This document shows positions 25,559 to 33,180 of a DNA stretch of 64,000 nt, piece after piece. Positions within the stretch are counted from its first letter, which is position 1. Each line of letters starts with the position of its first letter. The translations under genes and the position numbers were made by a program. Where the stretch lies: assembly GCF_000474275.2 (NCBI RefSeq), contig NZ_ATAE01000008.1:1-64000 (forward strand). The letters are read 5' to 3'. The DNA is from Alkalihalophilus marmarensis DSM 21297 (GTDB lineage Bacteria > Bacillota > Bacilli > Bacillales > Bacillaceae_D). The notes under the pieces were generated by a model. The model did no database searches, was not told the DNA's origin, and saw only the letters and a program-made list of their open reading frames with translations.

Positions 25559-27090
25559 TGATGGATCTAGAAAAGGAGCTATTCAAGTGGTTTGGCTATT
25601 CTACATTTAGAAGTGGTCAAAAAGAAATTGTAGCTGCCCTAATGGAAAATGAAGACGTATTAGCAGTTCTTCCCACGGGGATGGGGAAATCCATTTGTTA
25701 TCAGCTTCCTGCTTTATTGAAGGAGGGGGTGACCATTATTGTATCTCCGCTTCTTTCTCTAATGGAGGATCAAGTCCAGCAGCTGCGCTCCATTGGAATT
25801 AAGCAAGTAGTAGCGATCAATAGCTTTATGAATCATCTTGAACGTGAAGAAGTTTTTCGTTCTTTGTCTACCTATAAATTGATTTATACGTCACCTGAAA
25901 TGCTCCAATCTGATTATGTCTTACATAAATTGAGAAAACTGCAGATCTCATTATTTATTGTTGATGAAGCACACTGTATTTCTCAGTGGGGACATGAATT
26001 TAGAAGTGATTATTTACGCTTAGCACAAGTAAGAGAGAAATTATCCAATCCACCTTGCTTAGCAATTACAGCTACAGCTACACCTTATGTACAAAAAGAT
26101 ATTTGCTCGTATTTACAAATGAGTAAACCTAAATCATTTATTCATTCCGTCAACCGGCCGAATATTGCGGTCCAAGTAGAACAATACTTATCAACTGAAG
26201 AGAAGATGGAACGGTTACTTGAGCTGACATCAAAACTAGAAGGACCAGGTATGGTTTATTTTTCGAGCAGGCTGTGGAGTGAGGCAGCAGCTAGAAAACT
26301 ACAAGAACGAGGCATTCAAGGTGTCAATTTTTATCATGGCGGTATGACAAATGATGATCGGCTTTTAATCCAACAGCAATTCATGCAAGGGGAACTTTCA
26401 ATTATATGCTGTACAAGTGCATTTGGCATGGGAATTAATAAAGATAATATCCGGTACGTCATCCATTTTCACTATCCAACTCAAATGGAATCGTATGTAC
26501 AAGAAATAGGACGTGCAGGGCGTGATGGGGAGAAAAGTATTGCGATTACACTATTTAGTGAAGAGGACCGCGGGCTTGCAAGACTGCTTTCAAAACGAGA
26601 ACAATTAGATAACGAGCAACTGGTGCAGCTGCTTCTTGCACTCAGCCAAATGGAGGAAATGGATGAGAAGGCAGAGGCTGAACTTTGTGCCAAGCTTGGG
26701 TGCAGCGAAACAGCATGGAAAAATGTAAAAGTTTCATTAGAGGAAATGAACGTTTTAAAGGGTACCATGGTTCAACGGTTCTCAATCGATGCAGTATCGA
26801 GCATGTTAGCTGATTCATTTTTAAAATATCAAATCAATAAACAAAAACATTTATCTCAGTTTGAGACCTGGATGCACAGTAAAACGTGCAGGCGAAATGG
26901 GGTGTTGGCCTATTTTGAAGAAGAAGAAAAACAGATTCAAACAGAAGATTGCTGTGATGTTTGTGGGTTAACGCTTGAAACGTATTACATAAAAGAACAA
27001 CTACATCATTATAATCAGCATGATGCGGAAAATTGGCAAGAGGAGCTGTCTATCAGGTTGTTCGGCAAGACAGGGGAATTATATGAATGA
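25558..27090 (+). CDS. recQ: RecQ-family DNA helicase (short form)
   Basis: A 510-residue ATP-dependent 3'-5' helicase of the RecQ family. It shows motif I LPTGMGKSICYQLPALL, the DEAH box VDEAHCISQWGHEFR, TATATPYVQKDI, motif V CTSAFGMGINKDNIRYV, motif VI QEIGRAGRDGE and a zinc-binding end (CRRNGVLAYF, then CCDVC). It lacks the HRDC domain of E. coli RecQ, as in B. subtilis RecS/RecQ (ypbC). Either of two adjacent ATGs (25558 or 25561) follows AAGGAGG. Confidence 0.93.
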   Translation: MMDLEKELFKWFGYSTFRSGQKEIVAALMENEDVLAVLPTGMGKSICYQLPALLKEGVTIIVSPLLSLMEDQVQQLRSIGIKQVVAINSFMNHLEREEVFRSLSTYKLIYTSPEMLQSDYVLHKLRKLQISLFIVDEAHCISQWGHEFRSDYLRLAQVREKLSNPPCLAITATATPYVQKDICSYLQMSKPKSFIHSVNRPNIAVQVEQYLSTEEKMERLLELTSKLEGPGMVYFSSRLWSEAAARKLQERGIQGVNFYHGGMTNDDRLLIQQQFMQGELSIICCTSAFGMGINKDNIRYVIHFHYPTQMESYVQEIGRAGRDGEKSIAITLFSEEDRGLARLLSKREQLDNEQLVQLLLALSQMEEMDEKAEAELCAKLGCSETAWKNVKVSLEEMNVLKGTMVQRFSIDAVSSMLADSFLKYQINKQKHLSQFETWMHSKTCRRNGVLAYFEEEEKQIQTEDCCDVCGLTLETYYIKEQLHHYNQHDAENWQEELSIRLFGKTGELYE

Positions 27091-27658
27091 GAACGAACGA
27101 AAAATAGATCATTTAAGTGATAAAGAAATTTTAGCTAGCTTATATGGTTCACAAGCGGCCATGCTCTTAATTGGTTTGACAGGGGCTTACTTTGTTTTTG
27201 ATGATTTATCCATGTTCCTGCAGTTACTTTCATTTACTTGGTATGAAACGATCGTAATAGGGGGCAGCTTTGCTCTGATTGTCGTTGGTGTTGATCTTTT
27301 AATGTACCGCGTTATTCCTTATCGTCATCTTGATGATGGCGGAATAAATGAACGAGTTTTTAAAGGGCGCAGTGTACTTCATATGATTATTTTATGTATG
27401 GTCATTGCTGTAGTAGAAGAGCTTTTATTTAGAGCGGTTTTACAAACAGCCTTCGGTTTAATTGCTGCAAGCATTATTTTTGCCCTTGTTCATGTGCGGT
27501 ACTTAAAGAAACCAATCTTGTTTTCATTTGTATTGTTAGTTAGTTTTTCTCTGGGTCTTCTATTTGAATATACAAATAACCTTACTGTAACGATTTTTGC
27601 TCATTTTTTAATTGATTTTTTATTTGGGTTATTTTTAAGAAAAAAATCAAGAAAATAG
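27083..27658 (+). CDS. ypbD: CPBP-family intramembrane protease
   Basis: A 191-residue membrane protein with about five to six membrane segments. The CPBP/Abi motif EELLFRAVL is in the middle and the second motif ALVHVRY follows. It matches YpbD of B. subtilis by position after recQ. The substrate is unknown. ATG 27083 (after GGGGAA) is preferred; it overlaps recQ by eight bases, so the longer upstream frame is not needed. Confidence 0.88.
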   Translation: MNENERKIDHLSDKEILASLYGSQAAMLLIGLTGAYFVFDDLSMFLQLLSFTWYETIVIGGSFALIVVGVDLLMYRVIPYRHLDDGGINERVFKGRSVLHMIILCMVIAVVEELLFRAVLQTAFGLIAASIIFALVHVRYLKKPILFSFVLLVSFSLGLLFEYTNNLTVTIFAHFLIDFLFGLFLRKKSRK

Positions 27659-27719
27659 GGAAATAAGATTCATTAAAAAAAGCAGTGGATGACCGATACT
27701 ATAAGTGAGGTGAAACGGT

Positions 27720-27962
27720 ATGAGTGAACCACAGCGGGACTACAAGGACCAAGCAGAGCCTTTGAGAAAACATATGTCAAGAGTTGAGAGTCGAACGGAA
27801 CGTAAGGAAGGAGATCTTCCTTCTAGAAAAGACATACATCGGCACAGGAAAAAGAAAAAACGCGGCATCCAGATGACATTTCCGCTTGTACGATTATTAT
27901 TAATGACTTTTATTCTCATTGTTTTACTACTGATTTTTTCACCTTACTGGTTAAATCTTTAA
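27720..27962 (+). CDS. ypbE: Short YpbE-like membrane-anchored protein lacking LysM
   Basis: An 80-residue protein with a charged N-terminal half (MSRVESRTERKEGDLPSRKD), a basic stretch HRHRKKKKRG and one C-terminal membrane segment of about 20 residues. By position (ypbD-ypbE-ypbF) and by the MSRVERR-like and LPTRQ-like motifs, it matches the N-terminus of B. subtilis YpbE. That protein is about 240 residues with an extracellular LysM. Here it ends just after the membrane helix, with no LysM in any frame downstream before ypbF. It is either a natural short form or a truncation. Confidence 0.7.
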   Translation: MSEPQRDYKDQAEPLRKHMSRVESRTERKEGDLPSRKDIHRHRKKKKRGIQMTFPLVRLLLMTFILIVLLLIFSPYWLNL

Positions 27963-28019
27963 GCAAATCGTTCTAGTTTTCTGCCCTCTTCATATTTTCT
28001 AGTAAAGGGGGCCAAGCGT

Positions 28020-28481
28020 ATGACAGGTATGAAACAATGGAATATACATCCTGATGCTCTTACAAATGTTAGTAAGGTGATGCTTGAGGAAATGATTGCA
28101 CGAAAAGAAAAGTGGGAAAAGCTGAATAAAGCTAAAAATCATTGGAGTTCATTTACGTTATTATCGCTTGGACTTTTTTTACTGTTTGGTGCTCAAGTTT
28201 TAAGAGGGAGCAGCGGGCTTCATTTTAGTTCAAACTTTTTATCTATATTAGTAGGCAACACGATTCTCCTTTTGCTTATCCTTTTATTTATAGTAGGGAT
28301 TGTGCAGGTTAAGTTATTATCGAAAAAAACAACAAAAGCAGAAATCGAATTTGAAGCCTTGCGAGAAGAGTGTATTGAGCGCTCAAGTGAACTTTGGGAG
28401 AAAGATCAAAGCTGGCAGCAGAGGGAATCTGTTTTTACTTATATGAAAACGGAACACGATATTAACCTTTATCATAAATAA
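28020..28481 (+). CDS. ypbF: YpbF-like membrane protein
   Basis: A 153-residue protein with two hydrophobic segments (FTLLSLGLFLLFG and TILLLLILLFIVGIVQV) and charged N- and C-terminal helices. It corresponds to YpbF by order, length (about 150) and topology. Function unknown. The ATG follows AAAGGGG. It ends at a strong bidirectional terminator. Confidence 0.8.
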   Translation: MTGMKQWNIHPDALTNVSKVMLEEMIARKEKWEKLNKAKNHWSSFTLLSLGLFLLFGAQVLRGSSGLHFSSNFLSILVGNTILLLLILLFIVGIVQVKLLSKKTTKAEIEFEALREECIERSSELWEKDQSWQQRESVFTYMKTEHDINLYHK

Positions 28482-28483
28482 TA

Positions 28484-28531
28484 AAAACCACTTCGTCATT
28501 CAGGGAGCAAGCTGAATGGCGGAGTGGTTTT
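28484..28531. terminator. Bidirectional terminator after ypbF
   Basis: AAAACCACTTCGTCATTCAG and CTGAATGGCGGAGTGGTTTT form a long stem (one or two mismatches or wobbles) with an eight-base loop. T-rich runs follow on both strands, so it also serves the minus-strand gene at 28541. Confidence 0.85.
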
Positions 28532-28540
28532 ATCTTTATC

Positions 28541-28762
28541 CTAGGCAGATAAATGTGGATGGCCAAAAAACATATGGTTCTCACGACAGTAAGATCTGCC
28601 GCTTACATAAATAAAATGGTCCGTATACATTTCAATTTTGCCAAAGGCAAGCGTTGTTCCCTGTCTTGAGCAATACACTTCAACTGGAAGGCCGATACGC
28701 TGGTTAAAAGCTAAGTCTTGGTTGGTTACGAGTGATTTGTCTGTCAGCTTAGTTAAAAACAT
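28541..28762 (-). CDS. Small protein of unknown function, CcpA-type control
   Basis: A 73-residue soluble protein that I do not recognise. It has two cysteines (VYCSRQGT and SYCREN) and looks beta-rich (GLPVEVYCSRQGTTLAFGKI). The ATG follows AGAAAGGTG on the minus strand. A good SigA promoter and a full cre site lie just upstream, so it is very likely a real gene controlled by carbon supply. It is a single-gene unit inserted between ypbF and the rest of the ypb genes. Confidence 0.7.
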   Translation of the reverse strand: MFLTKLTDKSLVTNQDLAFNQRIGLPVEVYCSRQGTTLAFGKIEMYTDHFIYVSGRSYCRENHMFFGHPHLSA

Positions 28763-28787
28763 ACACTCACACCTTTCTTATTTATTA

Positions 28788-28802
28788 ATGTAAGCGCTTT
28801 CT
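28788..28802. promoter_or_regulatory. CcpA-type cre site
   Basis: ATGTAAGCGCTTTCT fits the cre consensus WTGNAANCGNWNNCW at every fixed position. It lies just downstream of the -10 box of the promoter for the 73-residue gene, a position expected for catabolite repression. Confidence 0.7.
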
Positions 28803-28818
28803 ACATCTCCGTGTCTTC

Positions 28819-28847
28819 AGTATAACGTAACTAATCTGAATATTCAA
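28819..28847 (-). promoter_or_regulatory. SigA promoter of the 73-residue gene
   Basis: Reading the minus strand, TTGAAT (28847-28842), 17 bases, then TATACT (28824-28819). Spacing is ideal. Confidence 0.7.
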
Positions 28848-29051
28848 TCTGTTGGTGAAGGAATCTCACAAAAGAATTTTGACAGAAAAGCTAATAAATC
28901 GACGAAAAAAATTCATTCATTTTACCCATTTTTATTGTATTCAATGTTCGTGAGATTGTCACAAATCGATTCTAGATCAACAAACAAGCTATGTTACGAT
29001 TAGTTTACAAATTATCAAAAAGAAACATCTTCATATGGGGAGTGTTGACTA

Positions 29052-29159
29052 ATGACATTAGTACAATTAGTAGCTGTTTTAGGTTTCGGAATTATGGCAA
29101 TGGTTCTTGCTGTAGTAATGGCAATTGGACTTCTTAAAGTTTCCGAGTACTCTGAGTAA
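29052..29159 (+). CDS. 35-residue single-pass membrane peptide
   Basis: ATG 29052 to TAA 29157-29159 encodes 35 residues: a hydrophobic core of about 25 residues (LVAVLGFGIMAMVLAVVMAI) and a short polar tail, KVSEYSE. GGGGAG lies nine bases upstream and a solid terminator follows 40 bases downstream, so it has the layout of a complete monocistronic gene. I do not recognise the family. It could be a sporulation or stress membrane peptide; no toxin-antitoxin partner is seen nearby. Confidence 0.65.
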   Translation: MTLVQLVAVLGFGIMAMVLAVVMAIGLLKVSEYSE

Positions 29160-29199
29160 TTTTTGAGCAACTAAAGTAAGGCAATTTAACATTGAGACC

Positions 29200-29232
29200 A
29201 AACTGGTATCCAATCGGGTATCAGTTTTTTAT
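29200..29232 (+). terminator. Terminator after the 35-residue gene
   Basis: A 12-position stem AAACTGGTATCC / GGGTATCAGTTT with two G-T pairs and a four-base loop, followed by a T run. Confidence 0.85.
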
Positions 29233-29360
29233 TTTTCTAAACGGTTATAATTTGAGAATACCTTATAAAAAATCGGAATATTTAGGATAATAGGTTTTCA
29301 TTTCGCCCTACGAAATGTACAATAGATATGTGCAATGGAAAAGAAAAGGGGTGCTGATAG

Positions 29361-30587
29361 ATGATTGATCAATTACATAAAACACTAGAAACGTACTATC
29401 CGGAAATGGTTGAATTAAGAAGAACGCTTCACCAACATCCTGAGCTCTCTTTTGAAGAGGAACAAACGCCAGCTATGATTGCGGATTACCTTGAGAAATT
29501 AGGGGTAGAAGTAAAAAGAAATGTAGGCGGACGAGGGGTTGTTGGCTACATTAGAGGGGCAAAGCCTGGAAAAACAGTAGCGTTGCGTGCAGACTTTGAT
29601 GCTCTTCCTATTCAAGAGGAAACAGGGCTTCCGTTTGCTTCCAAGACTCCTGGTGTGATGCATGCATGCGGTCACGATGGCCACACAGCTACCCTTTTAG
29701 TCGTTGCGAAAGTGTTAATGGAAAATCAACAAAACTTAGAAGGTACGGTTGTCCTTATTCATCAATTTGCTGAAGAGCTTGCCCCAGGCGGAGCTATTGC
29801 TATGATTAGTGATGGCTGCTTAGAAGGTGTGGATGCCATTTTTGGTACGCACTTATGGTCCACAATGCCGCTCGGAGAAATTGGATATAGAAGAGATGCC
29901 ATCATGGCAGCAGCTGATCGTTTTGAGATTGATTTTAAAGGAAGAGGGGGACACGGGGCTTCCCCTCATGAAACGGTAGATGCCATTGCAGTTGGTACCT
30001 CAGTTGTTCAAAACCTGCAGCATATCGTCAGCAGAAATGTTGACCCATTAAAATCTGCTGTTTTAAGTGTCGGGTCTTTCCATGCTGGCGGAGCATTTAA
30101 TGTTATAGCTGATAGTGCTAAGATTGTCGGGACAGTTAGAACGTTCGAGACTGATGTACAAGATATGATGATTGAACGTATGGAGCAGGTGACAAAGGGA
30201 GTATCTGACGCCATGGGAGCAACATATGATTTCTTGTACAAAAAAGGCTATCCAGCTGTTATTAATGACCCGTTTGAAACAGATCGCTTTGTCGGGACAG
30301 CTACGAAATTACAAGGGGAAGACCTTGTCAAAGAGATGGCGCCAGTTATGGGGGGAGAGGATTTTGCTTATTACTTGCAGCATGTTCCTGGTACATTCTT
30401 CTTTACTGGGGCAGGCAACGTAGAAAAAGGAATTGTTTATCCGCATCATCATCCAAAATTTGATTTTGATGAATCTGCTATGCTTGTTGCTGCGAAACTT
30501 TTATTGAGTGTTGCATTAGATTTCCTTTCTGATAAAAATTCTTCTCTACTAAAAACTCAATCCAAAGAAGCCGATGCAACATCGTAA
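29361..30587 (+). CDS. M20-family amidohydrolase (N-acyl amino acid or aminoacylase type)
   Basis: A 408-residue zinc peptidase of the M20D group, the same family as hippurate hydrolase, YhaA and YtnL. Metal ligands are visible in MHACGHDGHTA (C-x-H), HQFAEELAPGGA (EE), GTHLW and near the end PHHHPKFDFDE. The dimerisation domain contains GHGASPHE. It hydrolyses the amide of N-acyl amino acids; which acyl group cannot be told. ATG 29361 follows AAAGGGGTG. The gene is not part of the B. subtilis backbone order at this place. Confidence 0.9.
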   Translation: MIDQLHKTLETYYPEMVELRRTLHQHPELSFEEEQTPAMIADYLEKLGVEVKRNVGGRGVVGYIRGAKPGKTVALRADFDALPIQEETGLPFASKTPGVMHACGHDGHTATLLVVAKVLMENQQNLEGTVVLIHQFAEELAPGGAIAMISDGCLEGVDAIFGTHLWSTMPLGEIGYRRDAIMAAADRFEIDFKGRGGHGASPHETVDAIAVGTSVVQNLQHIVSRNVDPLKSAVLSVGSFHAGGAFNVIADSAKIVGTVRTFETDVQDMMIERMEQVTKGVSDAMGATYDFLYKKGYPAVINDPFETDRFVGTATKLQGEDLVKEMAPVMGGEDFAYYLQHVPGTFFFTGAGNVEKGIVYPHHHPKFDFDESAMLVAAKLLLSVALDFLSDKNSSLLKTQSKEADATS

Positions 30588-30603
30588 GATATTGGTCTTT
30601 AAA

Positions 30604-30634
30604 TGCGCTTATCCTAGGATGAGCGTGTTTTTTT
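30604..30634 (+). terminator. Terminator after the M20 gene
   Basis: Stem TGCGCTTATC / GATGAGCGTG with several wobble pairs around CTAG, followed by T7. Confidence 0.65.
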
Positions 30635-30635
30635 A

Positions 30636-30664
30636 TGAAACCTTTTAAATGTGACTGTCGTTTT
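30636..30664 (+). promoter_or_regulatory. ECF-type promoter before the sigma gene
   Basis: TGAAAC (30636-30641), 17 bases, CGTTTT (30659-30664). TGAAAC with a CGT core at this spacing is the general form recognised by Bacillus ECF sigma factors. It lies about 85 bases before the start, which suggests autoregulation. Confidence 0.6.
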
Positions 30665-30748
30665 ATGTATGTCATGTTAAAAAACCTAACTAACTTAATA
30701 GCATTAAATGAAATAAAAACAGTGAGACCAACTTCGGGGGTAGTCGCA

Positions 30749-31279
30749 ATGGAAGAACAATTGATCATGCGTGCAAAGAAAGGGGACGACGAAGCTTTCC
30801 AACGATTAATTGAAATGCACATAAAGACCGTTGAGAAGTTCGCGTTCCAGCTTGGAGCAAAGGAATCGAGTGTCGAGGATATCACACAAGAAGTGTTTAT
30901 TAAAGTCTATCGATTCTTATCTAAGCATACAAGAGGTAAATTTACTACGTGGCTTTATACGATTACATTGAATGTAGTCAGGGACCAATATAGAACAGAG
31001 GCAAGGCATTCAAAAAGAGTAAAGGCGATGCAGGATGAGGGGGAGGCATCGGTTTATGTAGAGACCTTTTACGACGATGAAACAAAAGCACTGCATGAAC
31101 AAATTCAATCCCTAGATGAAAAATATAAAGTTCCTATCATTTTGCATTACTTTCATGACCTGACCTATGCAGAAATTGCAGATGTTTTAAAGGTATCGGA
31201 AGGGGCCATAAAAACGAGAATGATGCGAGCTAAAAAGCAATTAAAAGAAAAGCTTGAAAAAGTAGGTGAAAGACAATGA
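30749..31279 (+). CDS. ECF-family RNA polymerase sigma factor
   Basis: A 176-residue group IV sigma factor. Region 2 includes the core-binding and melting helices (AFQLGAKESSVEDITQEVFIKVYRFL). Region 4 has the HTH (LHYFHDLTYAEIADVLKVSEGAIKTRMMRAKKQL). ATG 30749, eight bases after GGGGG, is chosen because the upstream in-frame ATG at 30635 would overlap the -35 box and add a non-conserved tail. The four-base overlap with the next gene marks a sigma/anti-sigma pair. It is not identical to SigX, W, M, V or Y in anything I can see, so no symbol is given. Confidence 0.9.
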   Translation: MEEQLIMRAKKGDDEAFQRLIEMHIKTVEKFAFQLGAKESSVEDITQEVFIKVYRFLSKHTRGKFTTWLYTITLNVVRDQYRTEARHSKRVKAMQDEGEASVYVETFYDDETKALHEQIQSLDEKYKVPIILHYFHDLTYAEIADVLKVSEGAIKTRMMRAKKQLKEKLEKVGERQ

Positions 31280-32196
31280 ATGATCAACAGTTTGAAAATC
31301 AAATGAAAAAATTAAAAAAGCAATATGATCAAATACCGCAAAAGACTTCAAGTGATCAGATCATGTCTCAAATTAAAAAGGGGAATCAGCCTCGCCGGGC
31401 TACCTTTTTTTCTCGTTGGCAAGTGGCGGCGTTAATGTTTTTAGCTGCTGGTATAGGTGCGATTCTCCTATCAGGCGGTTTTTTTTCAGACCAGAGTAAT
31501 CAAATAGCCATTAGTGATGAGGAAATAAACGAGGAAGCCACCCTATATAATAATGGAGACGATAAAGCGAATCTTCTAACCGAGGAAGAAGCTGCTGAAG
31601 AGGCTCTTACGGAGGAAGGTGAGGTCACAACCTATGAAGAACCTGCTGATGGAGAAAGTGAGACAGCAGCACCGAGGTCGTCATTTGAACGAATTGATAT
31701 TGGTGAAACGAGAGAAGAACCAGTTTTGCGAGAAGGACAAGAAGATATTATCGTAGTTAAAGAATTTACAGATACCGAACTTGGTTTTTCCTCCGTTGTA
31801 GACGAACAATTTGAAGTGGAAATAAATCCTGACGCAGAAAAAGGAATTCAAATCGCAGCCAATTATGGCAATGGTCGGATAGAACCGGCATTTTTATCGA
31901 TCACTCCAGTTGACGTGGGCAGTGTAGATGAAATTTTAGAAGAGTGGGATCAAGAAATGAGTAATAACGGTTTTGCTTTAGAAGATAATGAATCAGATTG
32001 GGTCAATTCAAGGAACGACCAATTAAATGTAATGGAGGAGCGTTTCTACATTGGTGACTATGAATCTAAGCGGTATGCATTACTATCTAACGATGATAAT
32101 TACTATACCATCGAGATCTATACGTTTGGAGAATACACCGAAGGCCTTCAAGTACGCGCAGGGCAAGTGATAGAGCACTTTGAGTGGACCCCTTAA
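31276..32196 (+). CDS. Membrane anti-sigma-like protein
   Basis: A 306-residue single-pass protein. The cytoplasmic part is about 45 basic residues, the membrane segment is near residues 48-66 (AALMFLAAGIGAILLSG), then comes an acidic Glu-rich linker (about 75-130) and an extracytoplasmic C-terminal domain. The ATGA overlap with the ECF gene and the topology fit a membrane anti-sigma factor of the RsiX/RsiV type. No zinc HxxxCxxC motif is seen, so inhibition would be by another contact. The input signal is unknown. Confidence 0.75.
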   Translation: MNDQQFENQMKKLKKQYDQIPQKTSSDQIMSQIKKGNQPRRATFFSRWQVAALMFLAAGIGAILLSGGFFSDQSNQIAISDEEINEEATLYNNGDDKANLLTEEEAAEEALTEEGEVTTYEEPADGESETAAPRSSFERIDIGETREEPVLREGQEDIIVVKEFTDTELGFSSVVDEQFEVEINPDAEKGIQIAANYGNGRIEPAFLSITPVDVGSVDEILEEWDQEMSNNGFALEDNESDWVNSRNDQLNVMEERFYIGDYESKRYALLSNDDNYYTIEIYTFGEYTEGLQVRAGQVIEHFEWTP

Positions 32197-32249
32197 ACGC
32201 TGGGGGAAGAAGAACTAAAAATACTCTTCCTACAATAGTTGTTGATTTT

Positions 32250-32356
32250 CGCTGCAGGCACACGCTTTCCGCGGGCGATCCGGAAGCCTCCTCGGGCTTT
32301 AGCCCTGTGGGGTCTTCCTGGTCCCGCACATCCCGAAGGAGTCGGTGCCTGCAGCG
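32250..32356. repeat. Imperfect palindromic repeat element, copy 1
   Basis: A GC-rich 107-base element closed by a 12-bp inverted repeat, CGCTGCAGGCAC (32250-32261) and GTGCCTGCAGCG (32345-32356). The core CGCTTTCCGCGGG, CCTCCTCGGGCT and CCCTGTGGGGTCT is of the kind dispersed in many Bacillaceae genomes between genes. Copy 2 lies 170 bases downstream in the opposite orientation. Short open frames through it are not genes. Confidence 0.75.
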
Positions 32357-32527
32357 AGGTCAACGGAGGAAGGATTTTGTTAAGCTGCTCTCTCATTAAA
32401 AGCAAATTTTCAGGCTTTAGAAAGTGAAGCGGGGATGAAAGCAATAATACTTGGGCCTCAAGTGAACTGAATCATAACAAAAGTATTTTACTTAATAATT
32501 ATACAAAGCAATAACCTAGCGAATGAA
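32357..32527. other. Spacer between the two inverted repeat copies
   Basis: No gene is seen in 32357-32527 or in 32197-32249. Several short open frames cross the region on both strands. They have no ribosome binding sites and follow the GC-rich repeat, so I do not call them. Confidence 0.6.
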
Positions 32528-32622
32528 TATGCGAGACTTCTGCGGGGCTTAGAGCAGGAGTGAGATCCCACAGGGCATTAGCCCGAGGAAGCTCACTAGC
32601 TCCCCGCGAAAAGCGAGTATAT
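32528..32622. repeat. Imperfect palindromic repeat element, copy 2 (inverted)
   Basis: Its reverse complement aligns with copy 1 through CGCTTTTCGCGGGG, CTTCCTCGGGCTAATGCCCTGTGGGATCT and CCCCGCAGAAGTC. The two copies face each other, so together they could also fold into a large hairpin. Identity is partial, consistent with old copies. Confidence 0.7.
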
Positions 32623-32755
32623 TTCATGAGCGGCAATCCTCCTCTTACTTGCGTTTATTTTCCAGAGTAAACTTCAGTTTCTTTTTCCTCATATCTTTAT
32701 GTAAATCCCATACTATGTTGTTAAAAGAAGTAAAAGACATGAAGGAGAAATATAC

Positions 32756-33148
32756 GTGGATCCTTATTTTATCTTTAAGAAATGTCTACTTTTATTAACC
32801 GCATATGGCGGGATTTTTACGTCATTCAAGCTTTTTCCTCATCCTAGAGGGTTTGGGCTAGGGGAGCTGATCGGCGCTGTTCTTTTCTCTCCCTTTCAAA
32901 TGCTTGCTGCCTCTTTTGCATTTGTTGCGGGATTTTTAGCCTATTCGCTGTTTGTTCAAGATTTACTGAAAACCCTCTTTCAAATGCCACGCTATTCTGT
33001 AAATCACAACATACGCATTTTATTTCTTGTTATAGCTTTTTTATCGATTGTACATCTCATGTACATCAGCTGGGTGCCTGCTCTAGGTGCTCTAATTTTG
33101 GCAAGCTTATATGGTATAATGGATGTTGATTTGCAAAAAGTTGATTAA
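32756..33148 (+). CDS. Small multi-pass membrane protein, unknown
   Basis: A 130-residue protein with four predicted membrane segments, including MLAASFAFVAGFLAYSLFV and ILFLVIAFLSIVHLMYI. I do not recognise the family. GTG 32756 follows AAGGAGA with proper spacing. It is 32 bases ahead of the ypbG-like gene and so probably in the same transcript. Role unknown. Confidence 0.7.
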   Translation: MDPYFIFKKCLLLLTAYGGIFTSFKLFPHPRGFGLGELIGAVLFSPFQMLAASFAFVAGFLAYSLFVQDLLKTLFQMPRYSVNHNIRILFLVIAFLSIVHLMYISWVPALGALILASLYGIMDVDLQKVD

Positions 33149-33180
33149 GAAACACGAGATGTGAGAAAGTAGGAAAATGC

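Noticed and set aside
28946-28966. FNR/CRP-like site CGTGA...TCACA
   Set aside because: The spacer is five instead of six and the left half is imperfect; there is no anaerobic gene next to it.
30478-30885. 135-codon minus-strand frame over the start of the ECF gene
   Set aside because: It overlaps the M20 end, a terminator, the ECF promoter and the ECF coding region, all of which are well supported.
32184-32444. Overlapping short open frames on both strands in the repeat region
   Set aside because: They follow the GC-rich palindrome, lack ribosome binding sites and have no recognisable protein features.
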